A stretch of DNA of 64,000 nucleotides from Rhizobium sp. P32RR-XVIII (GTDB lineage: Bacteria > Pseudomonadota > Alphaproteobacteria > Rhizobiales > Rhizobiaceae). How positions within the stretch are numbered: the stretch's first letter is position 1; each line of letters begins with the position of its first letter. The notes beneath the pieces were generated by a model. That model made no database searches and was not told the DNA's origin. It saw nothing but the letters and a program-made list of their open reading frames with translations. This document shows, in pieces, positions 55,610 to 64,000 of this stretch. Location of the stretch: assembly GCF_012641395.1 (NCBI RefSeq), contig NZ_JABAIH010000001.1, forward strand, positions 372,001-436,000, given 5' to 3'. The position numbers and the translations under genes are program-made.

Positions 55610-56191
55610 ATGGACAACGACCGTATTACGCGCCGGGGCCTCATGCTGGCCAGTCTGGGCTTCCTGGTTTCTGGATGTGCTTCAGGGGGCTGGCAATTCG
55701 AACCGTCATTTGCCTACCCGCGCCTCAGTTCTCGCTACCGGCGACAGGAGGTGGACTATTATGGAAATGAATCGCCGGGAACGATTGTCGTCAACACGAT
55801 GGAGCGCCGTCTCTACTTGGTCGAGGGCGGCGGCCGGGCGAGGCGTTATGCCATTGCCGTCGGCGAGGAGGGGCTCACGCTCAAGGGGCGGGCAACGGTC
55901 GGCCGTAAAGCGGAATGGCCTTCATGGACGCCGACCGCCAGCATGATAGAGCGCAAGCCGCGTCTGGCGCAGTACGCAGGCGGTGTTCCCGGCGGGGAAA
56001 ACAATCCTCTCGGCGCGGCTGCGCTTTATCTCTACCGCGGCGCACAAGACACTTATTTCCGGATTCACGGAACAAACGAACCTTGGTTGATCGGGCAGGC
56101 GGTGTCCAACGGATGCATCCGTTTGACGAATGAGGATATTGTCGATCTCTACGCCCGAGCGCCGACAGGAACCCCGGTATTGGTGATCTGA
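55610..56191 (+). CDS. L,D-transpeptidase (YkuD domain) lipoprotein
   Basis: 193 residues. The N-terminus combines RRGL with lipobox LVSGC (Cys23), so it is probably exported and lipid-anchored. The YkuD catalytic motif is complete: HGTNEP (His153) and SNGCIRL (Cys169). These enzymes make 3-3 crosslinks in peptidoglycan or attach proteins to it. Transcribed alone. Confidence 0.9.
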   Translation: MDNDRITRRGLMLASLGFLVSGCASGGWQFEPSFAYPRLSSRYRRQEVDYYGNESPGTIVVNTMERRLYLVEGGGRARRYAIAVGEEGLTLKGRATVGRKAEWPSWTPTASMIERKPRLAQYAGGVPGGENNPLGAAALYLYRGAQDTYFRIHGTNEPWLIGQAVSNGCIRLTNEDIVDLYARAPTGTPVLVI

Positions 56192-56382
56192 AAGATGAGA
56201 CAACCTCATCTTTACCTATCGCAGGGGCATGTCTATCCCCGGCTGCAGAAGGGTAAATCAGCTCGTGAGCATAAACCGATGCAAAGTGTTGCCTTTCTGC
56301 ACTTGCCGAAACGCATTTTGCCGCTATTAGTATAAATGTTGCCTTCGATAAACCTATTCCGTGCTAAGGAGAGGACTTCTTG

Positions 56383-56514
56383 ATGAGCAGACTTCTAATC
56401 GTGACAATAGCTGCCTTGTTTTCGGTCGCCAGCCTGAGCGGTTGCGGCTGGGTTGGTAAAGGCAAGGGGAAGGCCCCGCCACCGGTCGCAGAGCCGGCAC
56501 CTGTATATAAGTAA
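56383..56514 (+). CDS. 43-residue lipoprotein
   Basis: ATG 56383 follows AAGGAGAGG. The peptide has a signal ending in lipobox LSGC (Cys20), then GWVGKGKGK and a proline-rich tail to VYK. The size and charge recall entericidin-like or LptM-like small lipoproteins, but the identity is not certain. Confidence 0.7.
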   Translation: MSRLLIVTIAALFSVASLSGCGWVGKGKGKAPPPVAEPAPVYK

Positions 56515-56678
56515 CAGCTGACCTTTGGTCCTTGGGGAAGGGCCATTGGCCCTCCCCACCATCGCCATTGCAACACAGCGCTAGACCGCCTGCAGCTTTA
56601 ATGCAGGCCGCCAGTGATCTGGTGAAGGGTTGGCCTTGCAAGTCTTCTTATTCAGAGTTCAGAGGGAATAGAGCACGG

Positions 56679-57263
56679 ATGTTGCTTCGAGGAGGCCGTC
56701 TATCGCTTGTGATCGTGTTCGCACTCGCGGTCGCATCCTGTCAATCGGAAGACAAGAGTCCCCAGCCGCGCTATGTGACGGATACCAGGGGCGTGACAGC
56801 TACCCAGACGTCCAAAAATGCGGCCGGTCGGTATGCCATTGAATTCCGCTCTCGCTACGCGCTCAGCTACGGACACACCTATGTAGTTTTCGGCCAGGTG
56901 AACAAAGCTGGAGCGATCGTCAATCCACAAGTCGCTGGCCTTGCGCCGGCGTCGCCCGACGCGGCACCTTATGTTCTGGGCCATTTCATCCCTGTGCCTG
57001 CGACGACCGGGCCGACCGACGGCGACCTGGAAGAGGAATACAGGTCCGCCAGCTGGCGAGTTATCCTGACAGAAGCCGAATACAACAAAACGGTGGCCTA
57101 CATCCACCAGCTGCAGGCCAAATCCAAGTTCTGGCAGGCGACAGTCTCCAATTGCAACGCATGGGTCGGCGAAATCGCGCGCTCCATGGGGTATGAGACT
57201 CCCAGTATCTGGCTCAGGCCGCAGCAATTCGTGACCGAGCTCAGAGAGATGAATACAGGTTGA
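56679..57263 (+). CDS. lipoprotein of unknown function
   Basis: 194 residues from ATG 56679; a longer in-frame start would bury the signal. The signal ends in lipobox VASC (Cys20). The mature domain contains YALSYGHTYVVFGQVN and a late SNCNAWVGEIARSMG segment, a Cys-Asn-centred pattern that resembles NlpC/P60-like or DUF-type envelope proteins. Not assigned. Confidence 0.75.
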   Translation: MLLRGGRLSLVIVFALAVASCQSEDKSPQPRYVTDTRGVTATQTSKNAAGRYAIEFRSRYALSYGHTYVVFGQVNKAGAIVNPQVAGLAPASPDAAPYVLGHFIPVPATTGPTDGDLEEEYRSASWRVILTEAEYNKTVAYIHQLQAKSKFWQATVSNCNAWVGEIARSMGYETPSIWLRPQQFVTELREMNTG

Positions 57264-57402
57264 ATGTGATCCGCAACGCGGGGTCACATGTCTGGATTCG
57301 CGTCCGGGGCTCGCGTCTCGGCGTTTTCAGTCGACATGAGCGGTGACGATGATATGTGTTTCGCCATGTTCGCAGATCTCTCAAATGCTCAGGTGAATTG
57401 AA

Positions 57403-57996
57403 TTGAACCTATCGTTAGGCGCTGCCGGTGAAATCGCGTGGGTGCTTGGCATTGTTGCCTGGTACATCGTTCGCCGTCCTTTCGAGCGCCGGGCGAAGCG
57501 CGTGCGTGTCGTGAGCAGCCGCCGGACGCTTGTCGAAAACGTCGGCCTTGCATCGGCTCTTCTCGGCCTTGCCGTCATACCGGGCTTCTATGTTGCCACC
57601 GGTGTCCCGGAAGCTGGCGACTACACGCCTCGTGCCTGGGCTGTGGTTTTTGGAGCAATTCTGTTCGCCAGCGCGATTTGGGTCTTTCGCCGGACCCACA
57701 AGGAACTCGGCCGCAATTGGTCCATCTCACTGGAGATTCGCGAGAAGCACGAGCTGATTTCCACCGGGCCCTATGCTCTCATTCGCCACCCCATGTACAC
57801 GTCTTTCCTGCTCATGGCCTTGGGCCAGGCCTTTCTGATAGCGAACTGGGTGGTCGGACTTGCGGGCCTGGTCGGCTTCGCAATCCTGTTTTTTCTCCGG
57901 GTCGACAAGGAAGAGCGTATGATGCTGGAAATTTTCGGGACCCGGTACCGCGACTATATGGAGAGGACCAAGCGCCTTATTCCGTATCTTTATTAA
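57403..57996 (+). CDS. isoprenylcysteine carboxyl methyltransferase-like membrane protein
   Basis: 197 residues with about five membrane segments. The ICMT/PEMT-type core is present: LGRNWSISLEIREKHELIST, GPYALIRHPMYTSF (SAM and membrane site) and a C-terminal EERMMLEIFGTRYRDYMERT. These enzymes methylate lipids, quinones or small molecules in the membrane. The start is TTG 57403; no better codon is in frame. First of three closely spaced genes. Confidence 0.82.
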   Translation: MNLSLGAAGEIAWVLGIVAWYIVRRPFERRAKRVRVVSSRRTLVENVGLASALLGLAVIPGFYVATGVPEAGDYTPRAWAVVFGAILFASAIWVFRRTHKELGRNWSISLEIREKHELISTGPYALIRHPMYTSFLLMALGQAFLIANWVVGLAGLVGFAILFFLRVDKEERMMLEIFGTRYRDYMERTKRLIPYLY

Positions 57997-58006
57997 TGGG
58001 GGAATG

Positions 58007-58792
58007 ATGCGAGGCCGAACCATCAAGCTTTCGGCGGCACGACGCCTTGTCGGAGACCTGATGAGGTTCTCGATCGGCGTGCCACGGGTCACCGTGCAGC
58101 GGCATATGAACGTCCGTCCGCTCCAGGCAGCTCGAATGATGCAACAAAGCAAGCCGTCCTGGACCGTCCTGTTCTTGAAGGGCTATGCCCTTCTCTCCCA
58201 AGAGATACCCGACCTTAGGCGCGCGTACATCAAATTTCCGAGACCGCAACTCTATGAATATCCTGAAAGCGTGGCCTCCATTGCCCACGAGCGCGAGCAT
58301 GACGGTGAACGAATCGTCTTGCTGAGTTCCATCAAGGGAGTGGAGCGGCGGTCCATCACGGAGCTTGAGGCGCTCATCCATGCGGCTCGTTCACGCCCGG
58401 TCCAGGAAATCAAGGAATTTCGGCGGGCGTTGAAGTTTGCCCGCATGCCGGCGCCTTTGAGGTGGCTGCTGATGTGGCTTGGGCTCAATATTGGGCGGCA
58501 GCGGGGGCGCCGTTTCGGCACTTTCCAGCTGTCGGTCTATTCCGGCCTCGGGGCAGAGTCCCTCAATCCCCTTTCGCCGCTGACCACGATTTTCAACTAC
58601 GGGCCCATCCTGGCTGATGGATCGGTAACGGTTCGCATCCACTACGACCACAGAGTCATGGATGGCGCCAATGTGGCGCGAGCTTTGGAGCGGTTCGAAA
58701 GAATTTTGAACGGTGAAGTCGCCAGTGAGTTAAACGGCGCTGCTCAGCAAAGCGGAACCATGGCCGGACCCGCGATAGGGACAGCCACATGA
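58007..58792 (+). CDS. acyltransferase related to the catalytic domain of 2-oxoacid dehydrogenase E2
   Basis: 261 residues. The C-terminus carries HYDHRVMDGANVARAL, matching the HxxxDG catalytic motif of E2 acyltransferases (CoA-dependent). There is no lipoyl domain or peripheral-subunit-binding domain, so it cannot be a normal E2 component. The central YSGLGAESLNPLSPLTTIFN stretch also fits the fold. It may transfer an acyl group to an unknown acceptor. Of two adjacent ATGs I prefer 58007 for its spacing to GGGGG. Confidence 0.75.
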   Translation: MRGRTIKLSAARRLVGDLMRFSIGVPRVTVQRHMNVRPLQAARMMQQSKPSWTVLFLKGYALLSQEIPDLRRAYIKFPRPQLYEYPESVASIAHEREHDGERIVLLSSIKGVERRSITELEALIHAARSRPVQEIKEFRRALKFARMPAPLRWLLMWLGLNIGRQRGRRFGTFQLSVYSGLGAESLNPLSPLTTIFNYGPILADGSVTVRIHYDHRVMDGANVARALERFERILNGEVASELNGAAQQSGTMAGPAIGTAT

Positions 58793-59667
58793 CCCTTTAT
58801 GATGGGTTCCGGCCGGCTGTCGTGGTGGTCGGTGCGTCGCGTGGCATCGGCAGGGCAATCGCCAAAGTCGCCGCCCGCGAAGGTTCTGTGGTCGTGCTCG
58901 TCGCGCGCTCGCCCGAGGACCTGGATGCTGCCGCAGCGGATGTGCGACAGGCGGGCGGCGAGGCATTCACTCTCGCGCTGGACCTTCTTTCAACGGATGC
59001 GTCGGCGCGCCTGCAGGACTTCCTGACCTCAAACGGGTTGATCTGCGATGTCCTCGTCAACAGCGCCGGATACGGTCTGCGCGGTGCGGCGACGCTCATC
59101 CCGGCCGGTGACCAGCTTGGTATCGTTGATCTCAACATACGTGCACTCACCGACCTGACCCTGCGCTTTCTGCCGGGAATGGCGGCGCGCGGGCGGGGCG
59201 GAGTGCTCAATCTCGGCTCCATAGCGGGTTTTGCTCCCGGGCCGAATATGGCCTTGTATTATGCCAGCAAGGCCTTCGTGCGCTCCTTCTCGGCAGCGCT
59301 GCATCAGGAGCTGCGCAGCACGGGGGTAACCGTTACATGTGTCGCGCCTGGACCGGTGTCGACGGAGTTCCTTGAAAAATCCGGCGCCGGTCGTGCGACG
59401 CTCTTCAAAGTCTTGCCCAAGCTGGATGCCGATCGTGTCGCCGAGAGCGCCTGGCGCGGGTTCAAATCCGGACGTCGCCTCGTCGTGCCGGGCATCTCGG
59501 CCAAGCTTGTGGCCTTTCTGGCAGCCTTGTTGCCTTCCGCAGTGACGCTTCCTCTGGTCGGCCGGCTGCAGCGCCGCAGCGGCGATCCGTGCCCTTGCGG
59601 TTCAGGCAAGACGTTCAAGGAATGCTGCCGCATCCGCCCGCGAGGCGCGATTGCGGGTGACCGTTAG
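58789..59667 (+). CDS. SDR fused to a C-terminal SEC-C zinc motif
   Basis: 292 residues. The SDR part has GASRGIGRAIAKVA, NSAGYG, Ser in NLGSIAG and YYASK. Residues about 265-282 form a SEC-C motif (DPCPCGSGKTFKECC), normally a zinc tail of SecA and other proteins that mediates binding. Fusion to an SDR is unusual. The start overlaps the acyltransferase gene by four bases, so the two are translationally coupled. Confidence 0.85.
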   Translation: MTLYDGFRPAVVVVGASRGIGRAIAKVAAREGSVVVLVARSPEDLDAAAADVRQAGGEAFTLALDLLSTDASARLQDFLTSNGLICDVLVNSAGYGLRGAATLIPAGDQLGIVDLNIRALTDLTLRFLPGMAARGRGGVLNLGSIAGFAPGPNMALYYASKAFVRSFSAALHQELRSTGVTVTCVAPGPVSTEFLEKSGAGRATLFKVLPKLDADRVAESAWRGFKSGRRLVVPGISAKLVAFLAALLPSAVTLPLVGRLQRRSGDPCPCGSGKTFKECCRIRPRGAIAGDR

Positions 59668-59806
59668 GCGCGACCGAGTCTTCGAGCGCTTACGCGACAG
59701 CACTCCGCGCTCCTACCATCAAGTCATCGCGTGTGTGAGCCCGAGCGTTTGGATCGGACTGTCGGGCAGCTGGAGCTAGGCAGCCGCTATGCCCGGAACC
59801 TGTGGG

Positions 59807-60121
59807 CTAAAAGCTCCTGAGAATGGCTTCATCCGAGGTGATATTCTCTAACCAAGCCTTCTGGTAAGCGGTTGTTGTTGGATTGGGTATTTGTTTTCTT
59901 AGTTTCTCCAGAAGATCGAGTTCGCCGTCCACCAACGTTTTAAATTGCGAGGTGCTACCCGCATTGACGAACTCTTTATTGGCTATCTTGCGATTTTGAA
60001 GACCTTGTAGCCAGCCCTTCTTTATATCTGGGTCAAGGTCCATGACATTTATGATCGCGATGAACAAATCCATCATGAATGCTTCATTATCAAGCAAAAT
60101 TGGTGCATTCGGCTTTGACAT
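59807..60121 (-). CDS. hypothetical protein, AT-rich orphan
   Basis: About 104 residues from ATG 60121, which has AAGGAAAAT upstream. The protein is helical and acidic (NEAFMMDLFIAIINVMD, ELDLLEKLRKQ) without a recognised family. The gene and its surroundings are clearly more AT-rich than the chromosome average, suggesting recent acquisition. Confidence 0.6.
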   Translation of the reverse strand: MSKPNAPILLDNEAFMMDLFIAIINVMDLDPDIKKGWLQGLQNRKIANKEFVNAGSTSQFKTLVDGELDLLEKLRKQIPNPTTTAYQKAWLENITSDEAILRSF

Positions 60122-60151
60122 ATTTTCCTTCATTGGTGGACAATACGACAT

Positions 60152-60375
60152 GAGAGTAGAATTGCAGTCGCTTGATGCTTTTTCAGAATATATTATTCCT
60201 TGCTAAAATAATAGAGTTTGCGGCGGCCTACATGTATTGCAGAGATAACGACATGTGAAACGTGAAGAGCGGCGCGCTATTACCAGCTAGTATCCCCCTG
60301 CCAGCCCGTGACTACGAGCCTTCCGGTATCTAAGGATCGCCGCGCATATGCCTGAGCAACCGGCGAGGAAGCACG
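60152..60375. other. AT-rich intergenic stretch
   Basis: 224 bases without a supported gene. It contains the AT-rich leader of the orphan gene and no clear repeat. Confidence 0.3.
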
Positions 60376-61431
60376 TTACGGGCTTTGCTTGGCCGCATGC
60401 TTGAGGTGCATGACTAAACAAGACAGCAACGCGCCTGACTTGTAAAATTCAGACATACAGAAGACGGTCAATTCACGGCCGAAACGGGCGCAGATTTTTT
60501 CCAGCCGATCAATCTTTGCTTTTTCCATTGCGTACTTCGGGCTTCCGCTTTCAAGTTCGCGAATATTGGAATCACACAGAACTTCACTCGGAAGCAACAG
60601 GTTGTTGACGATCCCCGCGCGCGCTTCCTCTGGCGAAATATCGATGATTTCGCAATGCCGCTCGATCTCGCGAACACAGGTCCGATCAGCAGCCGAAGTA
60701 CACAATATTACCGCTTCCTCAGTGAGGCGAAAGACCCAGCAGTCAAGGTGATACAGATATGGATCGGCAACGCGAAATGGGATTACTTCCATTTCGAAAC
60801 GCTCGGCGGCCCACGTCAATGCATTGCGCGAGCTGCGCGTTCCATGCGCCCCGATATAGAGGTTGCCCCGTATCCACTTGAAGTCCGCCTCGCCCTCCAG
60901 GTAGACCGGCTCCCCGTCGATGGTCTCGGGAGGTTGCTCAACGGCGAAGTTCATCAATTTGAAGAAGTCGGCACCGATTCTGGCCTCTCCCACGCGAGGC
61001 TCGGTTCGAAACCGCGAAACGATGACCGTATCCTCTTTGCAATGCGGCAATACGACTCCAAGGTTCGATACATATGTCTGGTCCTGCAGCCCAAAATGGC
61101 TTGGCAGAAGATAGACAATCGCTTGCCGGGTAACGTGCTTGTACAGTTCCTGAAACTGTGAGACCGCTCGATCCAGGCGAATGCCCCGCTCACTAACACC
61201 TATATCGTTCATCCAGGCATTGTTGGGGACCTGCGTAGAGAGCGACAGCGGCAGGTTCATGAGCAGGACCGGACAGTTGATTTGCCCAACTTGAAGTCCT
61301 TCCGAAAAGGACCGAACGGGCGCGGAGCCGCACCCGAGATTGGCCGTATCTTTGTGGCGTGGTTCGTTTTGTGCCTCGCTTGGCGACGGAACGCTATGTC
61401 CCTTCCACGGCTGATGAACCTCTTCGTGCAT
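60376..61431 (-). CDS. guanidine-modifying (arginine deiminase superfamily) protein, DDAH-like
   Basis: 351 residues. The barrel of the arginine deiminase/DDAH superfamily is suggested by an early substrate loop (NLPLSLSTQVPNNAWMND), a central acidic motif LEGEADF (Glu181, Asp183), a histidine in YHLDCWVF (His228) and a C-terminal cysteine in GALLSCLVMH (Cys338), in the order of the catalytic Asp/His/Cys set. Typical reactions are hydrolysis of methylated arginines, citrulline formation or amidinotransfer. Which one applies is unknown. The ATG at 61431 follows GGGGGATACGATC. The N-terminal 50 residues look disordered. Confidence 0.68.
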   Translation of the reverse strand: MHEEVHQPWKGHSVPSPSEAQNEPRHKDTANLGCGSAPVRSFSEGLQVGQINCPVLLMNLPLSLSTQVPNNAWMNDIGVSERGIRLDRAVSQFQELYKHVTRQAIVYLLPSHFGLQDQTYVSNLGVVLPHCKEDTVIVSRFRTEPRVGEARIGADFFKLMNFAVEQPPETIDGEPVYLEGEADFKWIRGNLYIGAHGTRSSRNALTWAAERFEMEVIPFRVADPYLYHLDCWVFRLTEEAVILCTSAADRTCVREIERHCEIIDISPEEARAGIVNNLLLPSEVLCDSNIRELESGSPKYAMEKAKIDRLEKICARFGRELTVFCMSEFYKSGALLSCLVMHLKHAAKQSP

Positions 61432-61534
61432 GATCGTATCCCCCGCTACACATCATCCTGAACCCCCACCGCCATCCGCCAAGCAACCCCTCCGGTAAGA
61501 TACTAGCTGGCTCTGTCGTCAGTACCTCTTTATC

Positions 61535-63415
61535 TCAATTAGGTAGCCCCGCCCGGCGTAACGTTTCTACTCGCCGATCGCGTTGCTCCTTCAATTTGTA
61601 AGGACGAGCTTCGGCAAAACCTGCAGACGAGAACGTCGGATCGAGCGTCAAAATCTCTTTGACAATCTTATGCGCATCATCGGTTCGGCCAACTTTTGGG
61701 TCAGCATAGGCTGCCGCCAGACTGGGCAAAAGCCACAGTTGCTCCTCAGTTGGATTCGGATTGACTACTTCTTCAAGCGTAGTGACCGCCTCCGAAGGCA
61801 TGCCAGCCTCCTGATAAGCCCATCCCAAATATTCGACATACCAGTCCTCGTGGAATGGGTTGAGACGAATTGCCTCCTTTAGCTGAGCGACGGCCTGTTC
61901 AGGCTGGCCAACGTAAATCAGGAGATTGGCCATTTCCGCGAGGAGCTCAGCGTCGTTTGGATTCAGGTCTCGAGCGCGCGAGTAACTCGCCATCGCCTTG
62001 TCGTACTCGTGGTGATAAAGATAAGCCCAGCCCAGCACCCAATGACTACGATAATCACTGCTATCGAGGCGGACCGCTTTCTCGGCCATCTCAAGCGTGA
62101 GCCTTAAGGTCTCGTCGTAATTATCGGTCCAGTCAAAATCGTAATCCAGGGAATATGTCCAGGCGAGGCCGGCATAAGCACGGGCATAGTTCGGATCTAC
62201 CTGCCGCGCCTTCTCAAACAGACTGCGCGCGGCCAGATTTCCCTCGCGCGTGAAATTTGACCACTCTTGCCAGCCTTTCATAAGATAGTCGTAGGCCGTG
62301 AAACTGTTCGGGTTTTTCCCGGCTAGGCGCGCAAGTTCGGCATCGGCAAGCTTGCCATGCGTCCCCATGACACTCCCGGCGATCGACCGCGCAATATCGT
62401 CCCGAACCTCGAATATGTTGTCCAACTGCCGATCATATCGGTCAGCCCAGATCTGGCGCCCCGAATCTGCATCGATCAACTGCGCCGTCACGCGAATCGA
62501 GTGGTCGGACCGTTGTAGAGTGCCTCCCACGATGTAATGGACATTCAGATCCTTCGCGATCTTTCGGATGTCCAGCGCCTTGTCCTTGTACGCAGCGGTC
62601 GAACTCCGAGCCATGACCGTCAGATCGGGAAACTTAGCCAATGCCGTACTCAACTCTTCCGTAATTCCATCAGCGAGATACTGCTGATCCGCCTTGGGGC
62701 TCAGATCGTCGAAGGGGAGAATGGCTATGGCTGAATGTTCCGGAAGTGAAGATTTATCACCGAACACGACGTTCTGCACCGCGGACGGCCAAAGCAAATA
62801 GGAACCGCCAACTATAGCCATCAAAAGCAAAGCGACAAAAGCTGCAGCGAGACCGAGGCGCCGGCGGCTGTAAGGAAGAGCTAAGCGTCCAGACCGTGTT
62901 ACTTGCTCCGGTAGGAGGCGATATACATGCACTGGATCGGAAATGTTTTTCAATCGACACTCGCCGATATCCTCGAACGCCATTTCAACGACTCTTCGAA
63001 CCTGATCATAGACCGGCTGCGAAATGCAAATTCCTCCGGGTTCGGCCATTTGTTCCAGGCGCGCTGCGACGTTCACGCCGGTCCCGTAAAGATGGTTCTC
63101 CTCGGCGATCATGTCGCCGAGATTGACGCCGATGCGAAAACGCATGCGCCGGTTTTCAGGGACTGAAGCGTTGCGATCCTCGATTTCGTGTTGAATCTCG
63201 ACAGCGCAGCGCAACGCGTCCACAATACTGTGGAATTCCGCGACTATACTATCGCCAGCGGTGTTGAATATGCGACCGCGGTGCACGACGATAACTTCCC
63301 GGGCAACAGTGCGGTACGCGAACAAAGTGGCAGTCGTGGCCTCTTCGTCAGACTCCATGAGACGGCTATATCCGGCCACATCAGCAGCGAGAACCGCGAC
63401 AAGCCGGCGTTCCAT
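61535..63415 (-). CDS. class III adenylate/guanylate cyclase with TPR repeats
   Basis: 626 residues. The N-terminal cyclase domain has metal aspartates at D12 (AADVAGYS) and D55 (TAGDSIVAEF), and the transition-state pair N116/R119 (GVNVAARLE). One TM segment lies at 187-209. A TolB-like segment follows (AILPFDDLSPKADQQYLADG), then several TPR repeats. This architecture is numerous in rhizobia; the signal is unknown. The ATG at 63415 aligns with the conserved MERRLVAVLAADV start. Confidence 0.9.
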   Translation of the reverse strand: MERRLVAVLAADVAGYSRLMESDEEATTATLFAYRTVAREVIVVHRGRIFNTAGDSIVAEFHSIVDALRCAVEIQHEIEDRNASVPENRRMRFRIGVNLGDMIAEENHLYGTGVNVAARLEQMAEPGGICISQPVYDQVRRVVEMAFEDIGECRLKNISDPVHVYRLLPEQVTRSGRLALPYSRRRLGLAAAFVALLLMAIVGGSYLLWPSAVQNVVFGDKSSLPEHSAIAILPFDDLSPKADQQYLADGITEELSTALAKFPDLTVMARSSTAAYKDKALDIRKIAKDLNVHYIVGGTLQRSDHSIRVTAQLIDADSGRQIWADRYDRQLDNIFEVRDDIARSIAGSVMGTHGKLADAELARLAGKNPNSFTAYDYLMKGWQEWSNFTREGNLAARSLFEKARQVDPNYARAYAGLAWTYSLDYDFDWTDNYDETLRLTLEMAEKAVRLDSSDYRSHWVLGWAYLYHHEYDKAMASYSRARDLNPNDAELLAEMANLLIYVGQPEQAVAQLKEAIRLNPFHEDWYVEYLGWAYQEAGMPSEAVTTLEEVVNPNPTEEQLWLLPSLAAAYADPKVGRTDDAHKIVKEILTLDPTFSSAGFAEARPYKLKEQRDRRVETLRRAGLPN

Positions 63416-63661
63416 GACCCAGTCCCCCCTGGCAGGCACACAAGTCTATAAGGTACCCTTAATATTATGGGATTTGTAGTCTCGATGCCAGATTACGATG
63501 CGACCTGAAGTCTTTCGAAGGCAGTTTATCTTCCTCGCTCCCGCGACATCGCCAAAGTGGTTGGGCGAGCGTTACGACGGCGGACATTGGTGCCAGCTTG
63601 CTGCGGTCGTCGTATGATCACTCGCGGGTTCAACGTTCCCGGTTAAGGAGCTGGCTAGGCA

Positions 63662-64000
63662 ATGATTATATCCCGTCGCCATAAATTCATTTTCATCCAC
63701 GTACCTAAAACCGCAGGCAGTACGATCTCCGCCTATCTTGCTCGCGAATTCGGGCCATGGGATATGCAACTCGGGTCCTGGAAGGATTCACTCGATAATG
63801 GAGCGAGTGCAAATTGGCTAGCATTGATCGCTATCTTCTGCCATCTCTCTCCATTAAGGATCGCGAAAACGCTCGTCCGCAAGGGCAACGTCGATTCATT
63901 GGCCGGGGCTGCTCTTAGCCGTCGCTTTGCAGGCAAGCTCGCGGATCACTCAGGCGCACGCGAAATCGAGGCCTTCGATCCTTCTGCCTGGAAACAGTAT
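63662..64000 (+). CDS. sulfotransferase-family protein (partial, cut by window end)
   Basis: 113 codons are open to the last base. The start MIISRRHKFIFIHVPKTAGST carries the PAPS-binding loop (HVPKTAGST at about 13-21) of Sulfotransfer_2-type carbohydrate sulfotransferases. No stop is reached, so the length and C-terminal motifs are unseen. A role in surface polysaccharide or Nod-factor-like sulfation is possible but unsupported. Confidence 0.72.
   Translation, partial: MIISRRHKFIFIHVPKTAGSTISAYLAREFGPWDMQLGSWKDSLDNGASANWLALIAIFCHLSPLRIAKTLVRKGNVDSLAGAALSRRFAGKLADHSGAREIEAFDPSAWKQY

Noticed and set aside
56537..56563. Hairpin with AGGGCC-ATT-GGCCCT as a terminator of the 43-residue lipoprotein gene
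   Set aside because: Symmetric stem is present but neither strand has a T-tract, so it was not listed as a terminator.
1..64000. CRISPR arrays, insertion sequences, prophage or rRNA genes
   Set aside because: No regularly spaced repeats, transposase or phage genes, or rRNA sequence were recognised in the window.

Overview
The window looks like a chromosomal segment of a fast-growing rhizobium (Rhizobiaceae, Alphaproteobacteria). The evidence is high GC, dense coding, a frcR-frcBCAK / pyrC / pyrE / frk / pgi / fadD block in the order I recall from Sinorhizobium meliloti, an alpha-r14 (NfeR1-type) small RNA with three anti-Shine-Dalgarno loops, ROK and GntR sugar regulators, and adenylate cyclase-TPR proteins. 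The genus assignment is inference from gene content; no database was searched.

Layout. 1-4.1 kb: a chemoreceptor and a membrane histidine kinase. 4.1-8.1 kb: tRNA-Arg(ACG), then accessory genes: a Tat-exported zinc deacylase, a YbaK-type deacylase, and a merR / merT-like / merP-like / GDCCVxC module with no mercuric reductase in view. 8.2-13.8 kb: a lipoprotein, an SDR, a PmtA-like methyltransferase, a TetR regulator, a decayed SDR remnant, an aldo/keto reductase, the small RNA and a DUF900-type lipoprotein hydrolase. 13.9-16.9 kb: a DadA-like oxidase, an SDR and a proline-racemase-family enzyme in one operon, probably for a hydroxyproline-like or D-amino-acid substrate.

17.0-22.6 kb: a RbsD/FucU mutarotase and the ROK regulator FrcR face the frcBCAK fructose importer and its associated kinase-like protein. 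22.7-35.6 kb: a DUF805 membrane protein, pyrC, an NmrA/DUF1772 pair with a divergent TetR regulator and a two-site operator, an MgtC/DUF4010 transporter-like protein, pyrE, frk, an alpha/beta hydrolase, a DMT exporter, a GNAT protein, pgi and fadD. frc, frk and pgi together make a fructose uptake and phosphorylation route.

35.8-45.3 kb: a PRC-barrel protein, a broken family-2 beta-mannosidase, a glyoxalase-fold protein, a four-gene osmoprotectant (OsmU/YehZYXW-type) ABC importer, a LysR-type regulator with two helix-turn-helix domains, and cutC. 45.3-55.3 kb: a sugar-acid and L-fucose-like catabolic regulon comprising a zinc alcohol dehydrogenase, a ribose-type ABC importer, a FucU mutarotase, an aldo/keto reductase, an altronate-dehydratase-family enzyme, an SDR and a GntR regulator with two winged helices. 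A nearly identical 27-bp element lies upstream of two promoters there.

55.6-64 kb: an envelope and accessory segment with an L,D-transpeptidase, two lipoproteins, a three-gene cluster (ICMT-like methyltransferase, an E2-like acyltransferase without a lipoyl domain, and an SDR fused to a SEC-C zinc motif), an AT-rich orphan, an arginine-deiminase-superfamily protein, an adenylate cyclase-TPR protein and the start of a sulfotransferase cut by the window edge.
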